A model generated the notes under the pieces. It was given only the letters and a program-made list of their open reading frames with translations, was not told the DNA's origin and did no database searches. 64,000 bases of DNA, from the NCBI GenBank assembly GCA_046710535.1, contig JBKEHH010000010.1, positions 1 through 64,000 on the forward strand, given 5' to 3'. Both the position numbers and the translations under genes were made by a program. Every line of letters starts with the position of its first letter. The stretch's first letter is position 1. Shown piece after piece: positions 17,924 to 26,977 of this stretch. This DNA is from CAWVSB01 sp046710535 (GTDB lineage: Bacteria; Pseudomonadota; Gammaproteobacteria; Pseudomonadales; CAWVSB01).

Positions 17924-20059
17924 ATGTCTAACAAATACCCTCACCTAATGTCTGGCGGACAAATTGGTCAGCTTCAATTAAACAATAAGATTGTTTTAGC
18001 GGCTATGGGTTCTAATTTTGCTGGTAGTGATGGCCATTGCACTGAACGATTAATAGCGTATTACGAGGCTAGAGCAAAAGGTGGCACTGGACTAATTATT
18101 GCTGAGACCTCAGCGGTTGGCTGGCCCAGAGGTGCCACCATGCCCAATATGCTGGGATTCTCCAAAGACGAGTTTATCCCTACCCTTAAACAGCTTACAG
18201 ATAGAGTTCACCTACATGGCTCCAAAATCGCTGCGCAGTTAACTCACGGCGGAAAAATGTCACAGGAAGACACCGTGGCGGGCCGCCCTATTTTAATCCC
18301 TTCACTAATTAAAAAAGGGGTAAGCGATATGTTCAATGTACTTAGCCCCGCTGAAAAAGGTAGCTTTATAAAATCTGCGGGGCCTGACGGCCGAGGCCCT
18401 CAGTATAGTGAAATGAGCATCAGTGATATTGACAGCCTGGTTGAGGAATTTGCGCAGGCTGCCTTGCGGGCTAAAAAAGCTGGGTTTGACGCAATAGAGA
18501 TACATGGTGGTCATGGTTATATAATTGCTAATTTCTTATCACCCGCTAGCAATAAGCGGACCGACAAATATGGTGGGAGTGCTGAAAACCGAGCTCGGTT
18601 TTTATGTGAAGTAATCGCTGCGACGCGGGAAGAAACAGGTGATGACTTCCCGCTCTTAGTACGTATTGATGCTAAAGAATTTCGAGTTGCAGGAGGTATA
18701 GAGATAGCTGATGCGATAAAAACAGCAAAACTAATTGAACAAGCCGGCGCAGACGCTGTTGATGTTAGCGCCTATGGCAATATTGCTCACTCTATCGCTT
18801 TCACCGAAGCGCCTTTAGTTCATGAACCTAATGGCTTTGTCGATTTTGCTAGAGCGATTAAAAAAGCGATAAATATTCCCGTAATTGGCGTTGGTCGCAT
18901 TGACCCGGAACAAGGGGAAAAACATATTGCCGCTGGCGATTATGATTTTCTGGCCATGGGTCGTAAGTTAATCGCTGACCCAGAACTACCTAATAAGTTA
19001 GCCGCCGATAATGATAAAGCTATCATTCCCTGCATTTATTGCTATGTATGCGTTAGTAAAATATTTATTAACCAGCCAATGTGTTGCGCGGTTAATCATC
19101 ATACTGGCCGAGAACACGAAGGCGATATTATTGCCCGGTCTAGTGAGAGCCAAAAAATATTGGTGATCGGCGCAGGGCCGGCCGGTATGGAGTCAGCTAG
19201 ACTACTCGCATTGAAAGGCCATGCCGTTAGTTTATGGGAAAAAGAAAACGATCTTGGCGGCACTGCTCGTATTGCTGCATTAGCTTATGAACCCAACCAA
19301 CAGTTAATTAGTTATCTAAGCCACGCTATTAAATCTTTGCCTATAGACTTAGAACTTGGTAAAGAGGCTGATATTAATAATATACAGGCTAACAATTTCG
19401 ACCATATAATTGTCGCTAATGGCGCAAAACGAACGGCACCTGAAATACAGGGCAAACAACTGCGCCATGTTTTTGATGGCGATGAGTTACGTGGCGTTTT
19501 ATTCGGCAATAACAAAACTGCAGTCAGTAAACTGTCGCCTTTTCAACAATTTGTTTTATGGGCTGGTCGAATCAGCCAGTTACTGCGCTCGATCACCCTA
19601 CTTCGTCAATTGAGTAAGTTATGGATGCCTCTAAACAAGCACATTGTGGTGATCGGTGGTGGCTTAGTGGGCTTGGAGCTCGCAGAATATTTAGTAGAAC
19701 GTGGCCGTAACGTAACAGTATTGGAGCCCAGCGAAACACTAGGAACTGAACTAAGTATTGTGCGACGTGCACGTGTCATTCATCAGCTTAACGCGCATGG
19801 TGCAAGCTTACTACGCAATGCAAATGTTAGCTCGATAGAAACCACTAAAGTTAACTATAGAGTTGGCGATGAGACTTTTAGTGTGCCCGCTAACCAAGTC
19901 ATTATTGCCTTAGGGGCACAAGCGAACACTAATCTAGCCGACGCGCTTAACGGCCAAATTAATAACAACAGTCAAGTTCACAACATTGGTGACGGGCGCG
20001 AAATTGGCTATATAGAAGGCGCCATGCTTGACGCCAGAAATCTCGTTAAAAGCTTCTAA
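17924..20059 (+). CDS. NADH:flavin oxidoreductase with FeS and FAD domains (2,4-dienoyl-CoA reductase type)
   Basis: The open frame begins at 17831, but the ATG at 17924 (MSNKYPHLMSGG) fits the family N-terminus, giving 711 residues. The first half is an OYE-like barrel: QLTHGGKMSQ, AIEIHGGHGYIIANFLSPASNK, then TDKYGGSAENRARF. A cysteine cluster CIYCYVCVS...MCCAVN fits a 4Fe-4S site. The second half has two dinucleotide folds, VIGAGPAGMESARLLA and VIGGGLVGLELAEYL. FadH, BaiCD and BaiH share this plan. It would reduce a conjugated double bond of a CoA ester or steroid-like ring. First gene of a four-gene operon. Confidence 0.88.
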   Translation: MSNKYPHLMSGGQIGQLQLNNKIVLAAMGSNFAGSDGHCTERLIAYYEARAKGGTGLIIAETSAVGWPRGATMPNMLGFSKDEFIPTLKQLTDRVHLHGSKIAAQLTHGGKMSQEDTVAGRPILIPSLIKKGVSDMFNVLSPAEKGSFIKSAGPDGRGPQYSEMSISDIDSLVEEFAQAALRAKKAGFDAIEIHGGHGYIIANFLSPASNKRTDKYGGSAENRARFLCEVIAATREETGDDFPLLVRIDAKEFRVAGGIEIADAIKTAKLIEQAGADAVDVSAYGNIAHSIAFTEAPLVHEPNGFVDFARAIKKAINIPVIGVGRIDPEQGEKHIAAGDYDFLAMGRKLIADPELPNKLAADNDKAIIPCIYCYVCVSKIFINQPMCCAVNHHTGREHEGDIIARSSESQKILVIGAGPAGMESARLLALKGHAVSLWEKENDLGGTARIAALAYEPNQQLISYLSHAIKSLPIDLELGKEADINNIQANNFDHIIVANGAKRTAPEIQGKQLRHVFDGDELRGVLFGNNKTAVSKLSPFQQFVLWAGRISQLLRSITLLRQLSKLWMPLNKHIVVIGGGLVGLELAEYLVERGRNVTVLEPSETLGTELSIVRRARVIHQLNAHGASLLRNANVSSIETTKVNYRVGDETFSVPANQVIIALGAQANTNLADALNGQINNNSQVHNIGDGREIGYIEGAMLDARNLVKSF

Positions 20060-20098
20060 AAACTTTCTCAATAAATATTATTAAACAGGGCAATAACA

Positions 20099-20860
20099 AT
20101 GAAAACGTTTGTACTGACAGGTGGCGCTAGCGGCATCGGCGAAGGCATTAAAAAACAGCTGATTAGTGAAGGCCATAAAGTTATTTCGATAGATTTACAC
20201 AATGCCGATATAGAAAGTGATCTTGGTAATAGCACAGGACGCCAAGCGGCCATTGCTAAAGTTATCGAACTCACGCCTGCTGGCATTGATGGCTTTATTG
20301 GCTGTGCTGGCGTCGGCTCTAATATTGTAAACGTAGCATTGATCCCCAGTGTAAATTTCTTTGGCGCCATTGATTTACTCGTCGGATTAAGAGATTTAAT
20401 CGTAAAAGTTCGTGGCAGCGTAGTTCTAATATCATCCAATTCTGCCCCTGGCGAAACCAATCCAGATTATCTAGAAGCGCTATTAAATCATGATGAAGCA
20501 GCCGCCGTGAATATTGCCCGTAGTATGCAAGGACATCCAGCCTACTCCGGCTCTAAGCTGGCATTAGCTCGCTGGATGCGCCGCAACAATGCTGATTATG
20601 CCAAGCAAGGTATTCGGTTAAACGCTGTGGCTCCTGGTTACATTCGTACAGCAATGACAGCATCTGTCGAAGCTGATCCTGATTATGGCCCTGCAATTAA
20701 AAATTTTGTTAATTCAATACCAATGCAACGCCCTGGTGAGCCAGAAGATATAGCCAAAAGTGTGAGCTTCTTACTTAGCGACGCTGCTAGTTTTGTTAGC
20801 GGCAGCCTACTATTTGTTGACGGAGGTCATGATGCAATGCATCGACCTGATTCTATTTAA
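20099..20860 (+). CDS. SDR, 3-alpha-hydroxysteroid dehydrogenase/carbonyl reductase-like
   Basis: This 253-residue SDR has TGGASGIGEGIKK at the start, a short distance to DLHNADIESDLGNSTGR, and GFIGCAGVG. It has the catalytic Ser in ISSNSA and the pair Y-SGS-K in AYSGSKLALARW. The early DL...GR pattern and the long insert between Ser and Tyr (PDYLEALLNHDEAAAVNIARS) match the HsdA type of Comamonas better than general SDRs. The C-terminus keeps VDGGHDAMHRP. That assignment comes from memory of the family and is not tested by alignment. It is 39 bp after the flavin reductase. Confidence 0.8.
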   Translation: MKTFVLTGGASGIGEGIKKQLISEGHKVISIDLHNADIESDLGNSTGRQAAIAKVIELTPAGIDGFIGCAGVGSNIVNVALIPSVNFFGAIDLLVGLRDLIVKVRGSVVLISSNSAPGETNPDYLEALLNHDEAAAVNIARSMQGHPAYSGSKLALARWMRRNNADYAKQGIRLNAVAPGYIRTAMTASVEADPDYGPAIKNFVNSIPMQRPGEPEDIAKSVSFLLSDAASFVSGSLLFVDGGHDAMHRPDSI

Positions 20861-20897
20861 AAAACGATAGTTTAATCAGCGAAAATAGGAGTTAACA

Positions 20898-21773
20898 ATG
20901 AAATTTTCCCTTGCACTAGCCAGCGAACCTAATGATCACTATGTACCGTTAGCACAAGCCGCCGAAGAACTAGGCTTTGATGCGGTCACTATTCCCGACA
21001 GTATTTGTTACCCCAAAGAATGCGACAGTAAATACCCATACAACGCCGATGGCAGTAATGATTTTTTGAATGGGGTTCCGTTTATAGATCCCTTTATTCA
21101 ACTTGCCCGCTTATCGGCAGTTACCACCAAACTGCATTTTACCACTGCTGTAGTTAAGTTGGCGGTTAGGCATCCTGTACTCGTTGCCAAAATGTTATCA
21201 AGCCTTGCAGTTATTTCAGATAACAGAATATCGCTAGGTGTCGGTCTAAGCCCATGGAAAGAAGATTTTGAGGCGACACAAATACCGTGGGAGCGACGTG
21301 GAAAACGTATGGACCAAATGATCGATATTATTAATGGTTTAATGACCGGCGAGTTTTTCAGTTATCAGGGCAGCGAATTATCTATCCCTGAAATTAAGCT
21401 TTGTCCTGTTCCGACGATACGGGTGCCAATTTTATTAGGCGGCCATGGCCCTGCGGCGCTGAAGCGAGCCGCGAGAGCTGGTGATGGATGGGTAGCGGCT
21501 GGTGCGGAGATTGAAGAATTAACCCGAATGATTAATGTCATTGGCGAGCATCGCAAAGAATATGGCCGCGATACCGGTAAATTTGAAATTCATACAACGG
21601 GTATCGATGCGTACAGTCCTGAAGGCGTAGCGAAACTCAATAGTGCTGGCGTAGATTTGTGTTATGTCGGATTTCATAATATTTACGAAGGGAAGCCAGA
21701 CATCCGTACTTTAGACCAAAAAATAACACAGCTTGGGCAGTATGCTGACTATGTAATTAAGCCAAGCAAATAA
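20898..21773 (+). CDS. LLM-class flavin/F420-dependent oxidoreductase
   Basis: This 291-residue protein has the luciferase-like barrel. It starts with LALASEPNDHYVPLAQAAEELGFDAV, has HPVLVAKMLSSLAVISDNRISLGVGLSPWKEDF in the middle, and PILLGGHGPAALKRAARAGDGW near residue 185. It belongs to the group often called F420-dependent (TIGR03619-like). A strong TAGGAG ribosome site precedes the ATG. It lies in the operon between two SDRs. Cofactor and reaction are open: ketone monooxygenation and F420- or flavin-linked reduction are both possible. Confidence 0.82.
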   Translation: MKFSLALASEPNDHYVPLAQAAEELGFDAVTIPDSICYPKECDSKYPYNADGSNDFLNGVPFIDPFIQLARLSAVTTKLHFTTAVVKLAVRHPVLVAKMLSSLAVISDNRISLGVGLSPWKEDFEATQIPWERRGKRMDQMIDIINGLMTGEFFSYQGSELSIPEIKLCPVPTIRVPILLGGHGPAALKRAARAGDGWVAAGAEIEELTRMINVIGEHRKEYGRDTGKFEIHTTGIDAYSPEGVAKLNSAGVDLCYVGFHNIYEGKPDIRTLDQKITQLGQYADYVIKPSK

Positions 21774-21822
21774 TATCGCGTAGTCAGGCGCTTTATAGGC
21801 CAACAAATAACTTGGAATTATT

Positions 21823-22581
21823 GTGATGAAAAAGTTAACAGGAAAGATCGCACTCGTGACTGGTGCGGGTCAAGGCGTTGGTCAAGGCATAGCGCTAGCA
21901 CTAGCGGCAGAAGGAGCCAAAGTACCGGTGACCGGCAGAACACTCGCCAAATGTGAAACAACCTGCGAAGAAATTGAAAGCCACGGTGGAATAGCTATCG
22001 CCATTGAATGCAACGTTAAAAACAACGAATCACTAAAAGCCTGCGTGCAAAAAACCATCGATACTTTTGGTGGCATAAATATTTTGGTGAACAACGCGCA
22101 AGAAGTCCCTAATGGAAAATTACATGATGTTAGCGATGATGCGTTTGAAGCTGGTTTCCAATCAGGTCCATTGGCAACCTTTAGATTAATGAAATTATGT
22201 CATCCACATATGGTTGGTGATGGCTCGATCATCAATCTCGCTAGCTCGGCCACAAAACGCTGGGACATGTCGGGCTATGGTGCTTACGCCGCCGTTAAAG
22301 ATGCCATTCGCTCACTTACTCGCGCGGCGGCTTGCGAATGGGGTGAAGACAATATTCGCACTAATGTCATATTTCCCCATGCTAAATCACCGGGACTTGA
22401 GTGGTGGATGGGCGCAAACCTACAGGAGGCCGCCGAATTTGTAGCGGGCATTCCGATGAAGCGCGTTGGCGAATGTGAAGAAGACATCGGTAGATTTGTC
22501 GCAATGTTATGCACTGATGATGCATGCTATGTAAATGGACAAAGTATCGGCCTTGACGGTGGTCAAGCCTACTTAGGGTAG
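21823..22581 (+). CDS. SDR-family oxidoreductase
   Basis: This 252-residue SDR has TGAGQGVGQGIALALA, the NNAQEV version of NNAG, SSATKRW with the catalytic Ser, and YGAYAAVK with Tyr and Lys spaced for catalysis. The C-terminus CYVNGQSIGLDGGQAYLG is typical. It is the last gene of the operon starting at 17924. An IS6 remnant starts 25 bp after its stop, so the island gene block ends here. Confidence 0.85.
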   Translation: MMKKLTGKIALVTGAGQGVGQGIALALAAEGAKVPVTGRTLAKCETTCEEIESHGGIAIAIECNVKNNESLKACVQKTIDTFGGINILVNNAQEVPNGKLHDVSDDAFEAGFQSGPLATFRLMKLCHPHMVGDGSIINLASSATKRWDMSGYGAYAAVKDAIRSLTRAAACEWGEDNIRTNVIFPHAKSPGLEWWMGANLQEAAEFVAGIPMKRVGECEEDIGRFVAMLCTDDACYVNGQSIGLDGGQAYLG

Positions 22582-22606
22582 CATTAACAAAAACCGCCCT
22601 ATTAAT

Positions 22607-22794
22607 AGTATTGGCAAGTTAACTCAGCTTAGCCAAGTAAATCTATACTTACATTCCAGGCTACTCCACCTCCCCAATTTTTAAAGGCATCTTCCCTAAG
22701 ACTTCGATAATGATTTGCTGAAACTAAATGACGGCCTAAGTTAAAGTGATGACTTACGGCAGCGTGTGTATCCAGAAAATTTTGCGCCTGCTTG
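22607..22794 (-). mobile_element. IS6-family remnant (transposase 3' end)
   Basis: About 190 bp align closely with 30759-30950 of the IS6 element. They share the GTATTGGCAAGTTAACT end and the blocks CCCCAATTTTTAAA and GGCATCTTCCCTAAG. On the minus strand it would encode the transposase C-terminus (SADHYRSLREDAFKNWG-like). It stops abruptly where a second IS6 end begins. Confidence 0.75.
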
Positions 22795-22796
22795 AC

Positions 22797-22845
22797 AGTA
22801 CTGGCAAGTTAACTTACTTCATCGAAGTAAATATATTATTACAAA
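22797..22845 (-). mobile_element. Second, very short IS6 end fragment
   Basis: A second ACTGGCAAGTTAACTTAC terminus follows directly after the first remnant. Only about 45 bp are recognisable. Two ends in the same direction indicate nested insertion or recombination between IS6 copies. Confidence 0.55.
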
Positions 22846-23005
22846 GTAACTGTGTAGATTATTGAGAGATATGTAAAAGTAATCGAGGTGGTTATCTGTT
22901 AATTATATTGGAATCAGACGAGCACACCTCGAAATATCAAAAACCTGAGACGTACAAAAACTCCCGCATCACACAGGAAATAAACTATTGATATATAAAG
23001 GAATT

Positions 23006-23050
23006 TGGTGGAGCCTAGCGGGATCGAACCGCTGACCTCAACACTGCCAG
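23006..23050 (-). repeat. tRNA-Ala 3' fragment (attachment-site-like copy 2)
   Basis: These 45 nt are identical to the 3' end of tRNA-Ala(GGC) at 47836-47880 and to the copy at 1455-1499, with CCA and the same break point in the anticodon loop. It marks the boundary between the proposed islands A and B. Confidence 0.85.
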
Positions 23051-23215
23051 CGACACGCGTACAAAAACTTAAACTACTGATTTAATTAGTAAATCATCGT
23101 TATTTCACTAATGTAAAAATAACGGTTACGTCACTTTTCCTAACAACTTATACAAAAACTAATTCGTATTCGTAACACTGTCTAAACACTAGGTGACGCA
23201 ACGATATCCTCGAAC
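23051..23215. repeat. Island terminal arm, copy 2
   Basis: Homologous to 1500-1665 with scattered mismatches. GTACAAAAACTT and TACAAAAACTAATT recur here at the same spacing. Another GTACAAAAACT lies just on the other side of the tRNA fragment (about 22962). The 23216-23411 stretch beyond it is AT-rich with no gene. Confidence 0.6.
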
Positions 23216-23411
23216 ATATTCATTTTCAATTATATCAAAAAGGCTGTATTTAAATGCCAGAACACTCGCACCAATATTCTATCAAAAAATATCAGTTAGC
23301 CTGTCAGTACCTAAAATATGGTGGTCATAATTAACAACAGGGAGAGTATTGCTAACAATTTTTTTTGCTGTGTAATCATAGTTTTTTTCCAAATAGAATT
23401 TAACTTGAAAT

Positions 23412-24283
23412 CTAAAAAGTATATAAGACGCCAAGCCCAACCGTCATAAAGGTATCTTCTTTGATAATAGAGCTATCCTTTGCGTCGCCAATATATTGAG
23501 TTGCAAAGATTGATCCAATTATTGATATTTTTTCTGAACTTGCATATAAAATAGTCGCACCGAAGTCAACACTATTGAAGCCATTTTCTAGAGTATCTGT
23601 CGATTTTGGTAGCACACCTGTTGAGCTAGGTTTAACTCCATAATATGTATCGTTATATTCTGTACTACCGTAATTAAGACCTACCATAGTAGTTATTACA
23701 ACAGGGAAATCAGGTACTAAATACACATAAGATGCATTCAAATTTGCGACCCAACCATCATATGTGTCTGAGGTATCAAACAAAGCGTTTACACCAATCA
23801 CCAATTCATTGTTAACTTGATATGACATGTATGAACCCACTTCGAAGGCACTATCAATATCTGACAAGCTATCAAAGTGTTTGCGATCTGACCTGTCTTC
23901 TTCCTGCCTGCTATTACCAATAACACCGATGCTAAACACATTAGAGAGCTGGTAATTCAAGCCCATCACTGAGTTGTTCAAAAATAGGGTACTTTGTTCA
24001 GAAAGAGCAAAATAGCCATTGATAACCACAACGCCCATGAGGTCATACTCGTCAGAACCGGTGAACTCCGGTGTCGTTATTAACAATCCTCCCAGCGTCA
24101 ATCCCCAGTTTTTTCTTGGTTCTTTGCACTTTCCTGTGCCTGTGTCGCTATTGGCAAACCACCTGTAGTCAATCCCCAGTTTTGTTCCTGCTTCTGTATA
24201 TTTTCCTGAGAGTGCGCACTGGCAACATACATTGCGCTGAAAAGAAAATATAAAACAATAGATTTTGTATTAAGATAATTCAT
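23412..24283 (-). pseudogene. MipA/OmpV-like outer-membrane protein, frameshifted by a short duplication
   Basis: Two overlapping frames together make one beta-barrel protein. The first (24283 to 24098) gives a signal peptide ending SAHSQ and then NWGLTTGGLPIAT. The second (24101 to 23412) gives TLGGLLITTPEFTGSDEYDLMGV and alternating beta-strands to a terminal GVLYTF. AACTGGGGATTGAC is present twice, 71 bp apart, in minus-strand order SQENIQKQEQNWGL / AQESAKNQEKNWGL. A 71 bp imperfect tandem duplication therefore caused the frame change. Deleting one unit would restore the frame. The GSDEYD region and strands suggest the MipA/OmpV family. Confidence 0.65.
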
Positions 24284-24296
24284 GATTACATCCTGA

Positions 24297-25121
24297 TTAG
24301 AGTTTAAGCTTTATAGTGAAGGAACCATTCTGGTCCTCTCCACTGAGTTGAAAGAAATAGGGAACATCGTTTTCGTTAACCGCAAGCCAAATATTTAGAG
24401 ACTCAGAATTTTCTGAAACCAAGCTATAGTGATTTGTTAATACCCTAGTATCATTTAATGTCTTTACTTGAAGTCCTCTATACTCGACATCTATCTGCTC
24501 AATAGAGATTGTTTCAATATCTAATAAGTTAATTTTAGAAGGTAGCGTCAGCTTTTGTTTTGACCAGTATTGAGGCAAATGAGCCCACGTGGTGTGATGA
24601 GAACCTTTAGAGACAAGCAAGCTTTGTGGTGTGACGGTACCATCGGAGAGTAATAAATGAGTGAGCCCAACGGCCTCATCAGCGGCGGGAACAAAATTAT
24701 TTAAGACGGCCATAGATAAGCCAACTACTTCCATTTCTTCCTTTTGTGCCTTACTTTGTATTTCAGAAAAGCTCATCCAAAGATGTTGCTCGGAGCTATC
24801 AATTTTTGACCAATAGTGTTTCTTTTTATCATAGGTTTTTTTATCAGCGCTAATAAAATTATCTTCAGACGAATACAGTTCATTCGATATTGATCTTAGT
24901 TCGACCTCATTCCATACACTGTCTTTATAAATTGACGTATTCTCTATAATTTGATATCCGCCTTGTGCATTTTTTGAAATTTTAACCTGCATATTCCCAA
25001 CTTCGTCGCCTTCATAGAAAACATTATAGTCAAAAATAGTATGTGTATTATCAGCTTCTTCTAGGCCTTGGGCTGATGTCGCGATTAAAAGGATTACTGC
25101 AAAAAGACTGTGTCTAAACAT
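24297..25121 (-). CDS. Secreted DUF6134-like protein
   Basis: This 274-residue protein has a signal peptide (residues 1-19, SAQG cut region). The body begins with FDYNVFYEGDEVGNMQVKISK, the pattern of a lipid-binding-like or DUF6134 beta-barrel. No catalytic residues can be named. It lies between the sterol-desaturase-like gene and the MipA-like gene, all on the minus strand with short spacing, so they may form one envelope-related operon. Function unknown. Confidence 0.65.
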   Translation of the reverse strand: MFRHSLFAVILLIATSAQGLEEADNTHTIFDYNVFYEGDEVGNMQVKISKNAQGGYQIIENTSIYKDSVWNEVELRSISNELYSSEDNFISADKKTYDKKKHYWSKIDSSEQHLWMSFSEIQSKAQKEEMEVVGLSMAVLNNFVPAADEAVGLTHLLLSDGTVTPQSLLVSKGSHHTTWAHLPQYWSKQKLTLPSKINLLDIETISIEQIDVEYRGLQVKTLNDTRVLTNHYSLVSENSESLNIWLAVNENDVPYFFQLSGEDQNGSFTIKLKL

Positions 25122-25177
25122 GGATTTACCTATTTGAGATTTGTTGCTTTGGATATACGGTTGAAAATTTTTCCAAT

Positions 25178-26056
25178 CTAGTCATCTGTAGTTTTTAAAT
25201 TGCCATCATTTGGCTTCCATCCAGGCCGCTGAAATGCATAGCTGACTTTATTGAAGGCACCTTTGGTCTGCATTACATCCTTATATACCGACCCAAATTC
25301 TTGAAAGTTAATAACCAGAGGGTTGGCGGAATCAAGTTGTCTAGTTATTCCATAAATTGGCGTTTCAGTTTCGCATTGATAGGTTCCGAACAGTCTGTCC
25401 CAAATAATCAGCATGCCGCCATAATTCTTATCGATATAAGTCGCATTTATTGCATGGTGAACGCGATGTACTGACGGTGTATTTAAAATTCCTTCTAACC
25501 ATCCTAGCCGGCCTATTTTCTCGGTGTGAATCCAAGTTTGATAAACAACTACGATTAATAGTGAAGCCAGTATTTGGATGGCATCAAATCCTACTAAAAG
25601 CAAAGGAATAAAAAACATCCATTCATATAGACTCTCTACCCACGACAGGCGGAGGGCTGTAGATAAGTTGTATTCTTGAGAAGAATGGTGGACGCTATGA
25701 CCAGCCCAGAGGATACGTACCTGATGCTCAACTCTATGCATCCAGTAATACGTAAAATCGACACAGATGATAACAAGCACCCAGGTCCACCAATTCACCG
25801 GAATTTCAGAGAAGGCGAACTGCTCAGTCACCAGAAATCCAATTAGGAAGATAGCACCTATGATCGTATTATCGAGGACACGATTACCGATCTCGATAGT
25901 GACGTTGGCTAATGTTTGTTGCCATCCAGTTCGTCGCATTGTTGATACGTCGTAGATCGTTTCAATAATTGTGAGTATGTAAAAAATAACGCTAATTATG
26001 CCTATTACTGTGAACAAATTACTATAATCAACTATGTGAGTCTCAGATGCGTTCAT
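25178..26056 (-). CDS. Sterol desaturase / fatty acid hydroxylase family protein
   Basis: This 292-residue membrane protein has four or so hydrophobic segments and the di-iron histidine boxes HRVEH (about 107-111), HSVHHSS (about 119-125) and HRVHHA (about 193-198). Family members hydroxylate or desaturate lipids, sterols or carotenoids at the membrane. The first cytosolic box starts after the YYWMHRVEHQ helix end. It is the probable first gene of a minus-strand operon, divergent from the two-component genes at 26282. Confidence 0.88.
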   Translation of the reverse strand: MNASETHIVDYSNLFTVIGIISVIFYILTIIETIYDVSTMRRTGWQQTLANVTIEIGNRVLDNTIIGAIFLIGFLVTEQFAFSEIPVNWWTWVLVIICVDFTYYWMHRVEHQVRILWAGHSVHHSSQEYNLSTALRLSWVESLYEWMFFIPLLLVGFDAIQILASLLIVVVYQTWIHTEKIGRLGWLEGILNTPSVHRVHHAINATYIDKNYGGMLIIWDRLFGTYQCETETPIYGITRQLDSANPLVINFQEFGSVYKDVMQTKGAFNKVSYAFQRPGWKPNDGNLKTTDD

Positions 26057-26281
26057 ATCATTACCTATACCCTATTTCAGTGTAATATTTTGAGGTACAA
26101 TTGAGTTGTTACCATTGTTATCTCTAATGGATGGAGTCTACGCGGCCAATGCGCAGCCACGATGGAGACTATGTGGAGATACTATGGAGAGAGCTAAAAA
26201 GTGAGCTAATAAAATTTATAAAGAATCTTATTTCTCTATGAATTAACTGACGATTAATCAACAAGTAGACATAAACCAGCT

Positions 26282-26977
26282 ATGAACAATGCCTTAATTT
26301 TAGTTGCTGAAGATGAGCCAGAAATTTTAGCAATAGTTATTCCATACTTGGAAGGAGCCGGATTTCGTACTATTCAGGCAAGTGATGGTGCCTTGGCTTA
26401 TACCTTATTTCAGCAGTTGAACCCCGATCTTGTTCTGCTTGATATCAGAATGCCAAAACGCGATGGAATCGAGGTATTGCGCGATATCCGAAGAATTTCA
26501 AATACGCCAATCATTATGCTTACTGCAATGGCAGATGATATCGAGAAGATTTCCGCGTTGCGCCTTGGGGCCGACGATTACATTTTAAAACCATTCAATA
26601 CGCTTGAAGTCGTAGAACGAGTCAAGGCTGTATTACGTCGCACCAAGGGCTTTAACAGCGAAGAACATTTAGTGCGTGTAGGGATCTTGGATATCGATTC
26701 AAGTGCACATGCAGTTTTCGTTTGTAAGGGAGATGATAAAAATATCCTTTCTTTAACTCATACTGAATTCTCGTTAATAGAACACATGTCAGCTGCTCCG
26801 CGACGGGCTTACAGCCGCTCAGAACTTATCGACGCATGCCTTCCAGAAGGCGAAGCATTAGAACGGACTATTGACAGCCATATTTCAAACGCAAGACGAA
26901 AGTTAGAAATTGCTGGCGCCGGAGGGTTTCTCCAGAACGTAAGGGGTGTCGGCTATCGACTGGAGCCGCTGCTATGA
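26282..26977 (+). CDS. OmpR-family response regulator
   Basis: This 231-residue protein has a receiver domain with acidic pocket E10-D11, phospho-acceptor D54 in LVLLDIRMPKRDG and the conserved Lys in YILKPFN. The C-terminal winged helix shows LSLTHTEFSLIEHM and ERTIDSHISNARRKL...GVGYRLEPL. It overlaps the kinase start by 4 bp (ATGA), so the two are translationally coupled. Sequence style is near AdeR/BaeR-type regulators of envelope and efflux functions. Divergence from the desaturase operon suggests that operon as a target. Confidence 0.92.
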   Translation: MNNALILVAEDEPEILAIVIPYLEGAGFRTIQASDGALAYTLFQQLNPDLVLLDIRMPKRDGIEVLRDIRRISNTPIIMLTAMADDIEKISALRLGADDYILKPFNTLEVVERVKAVLRRTKGFNSEEHLVRVGILDIDSSAHAVFVCKGDDKNILSLTHTEFSLIEHMSAAPRRAYSRSELIDACLPEGEALERTIDSHISNARRKLEIAGAGGFLQNVRGVGYRLEPLL

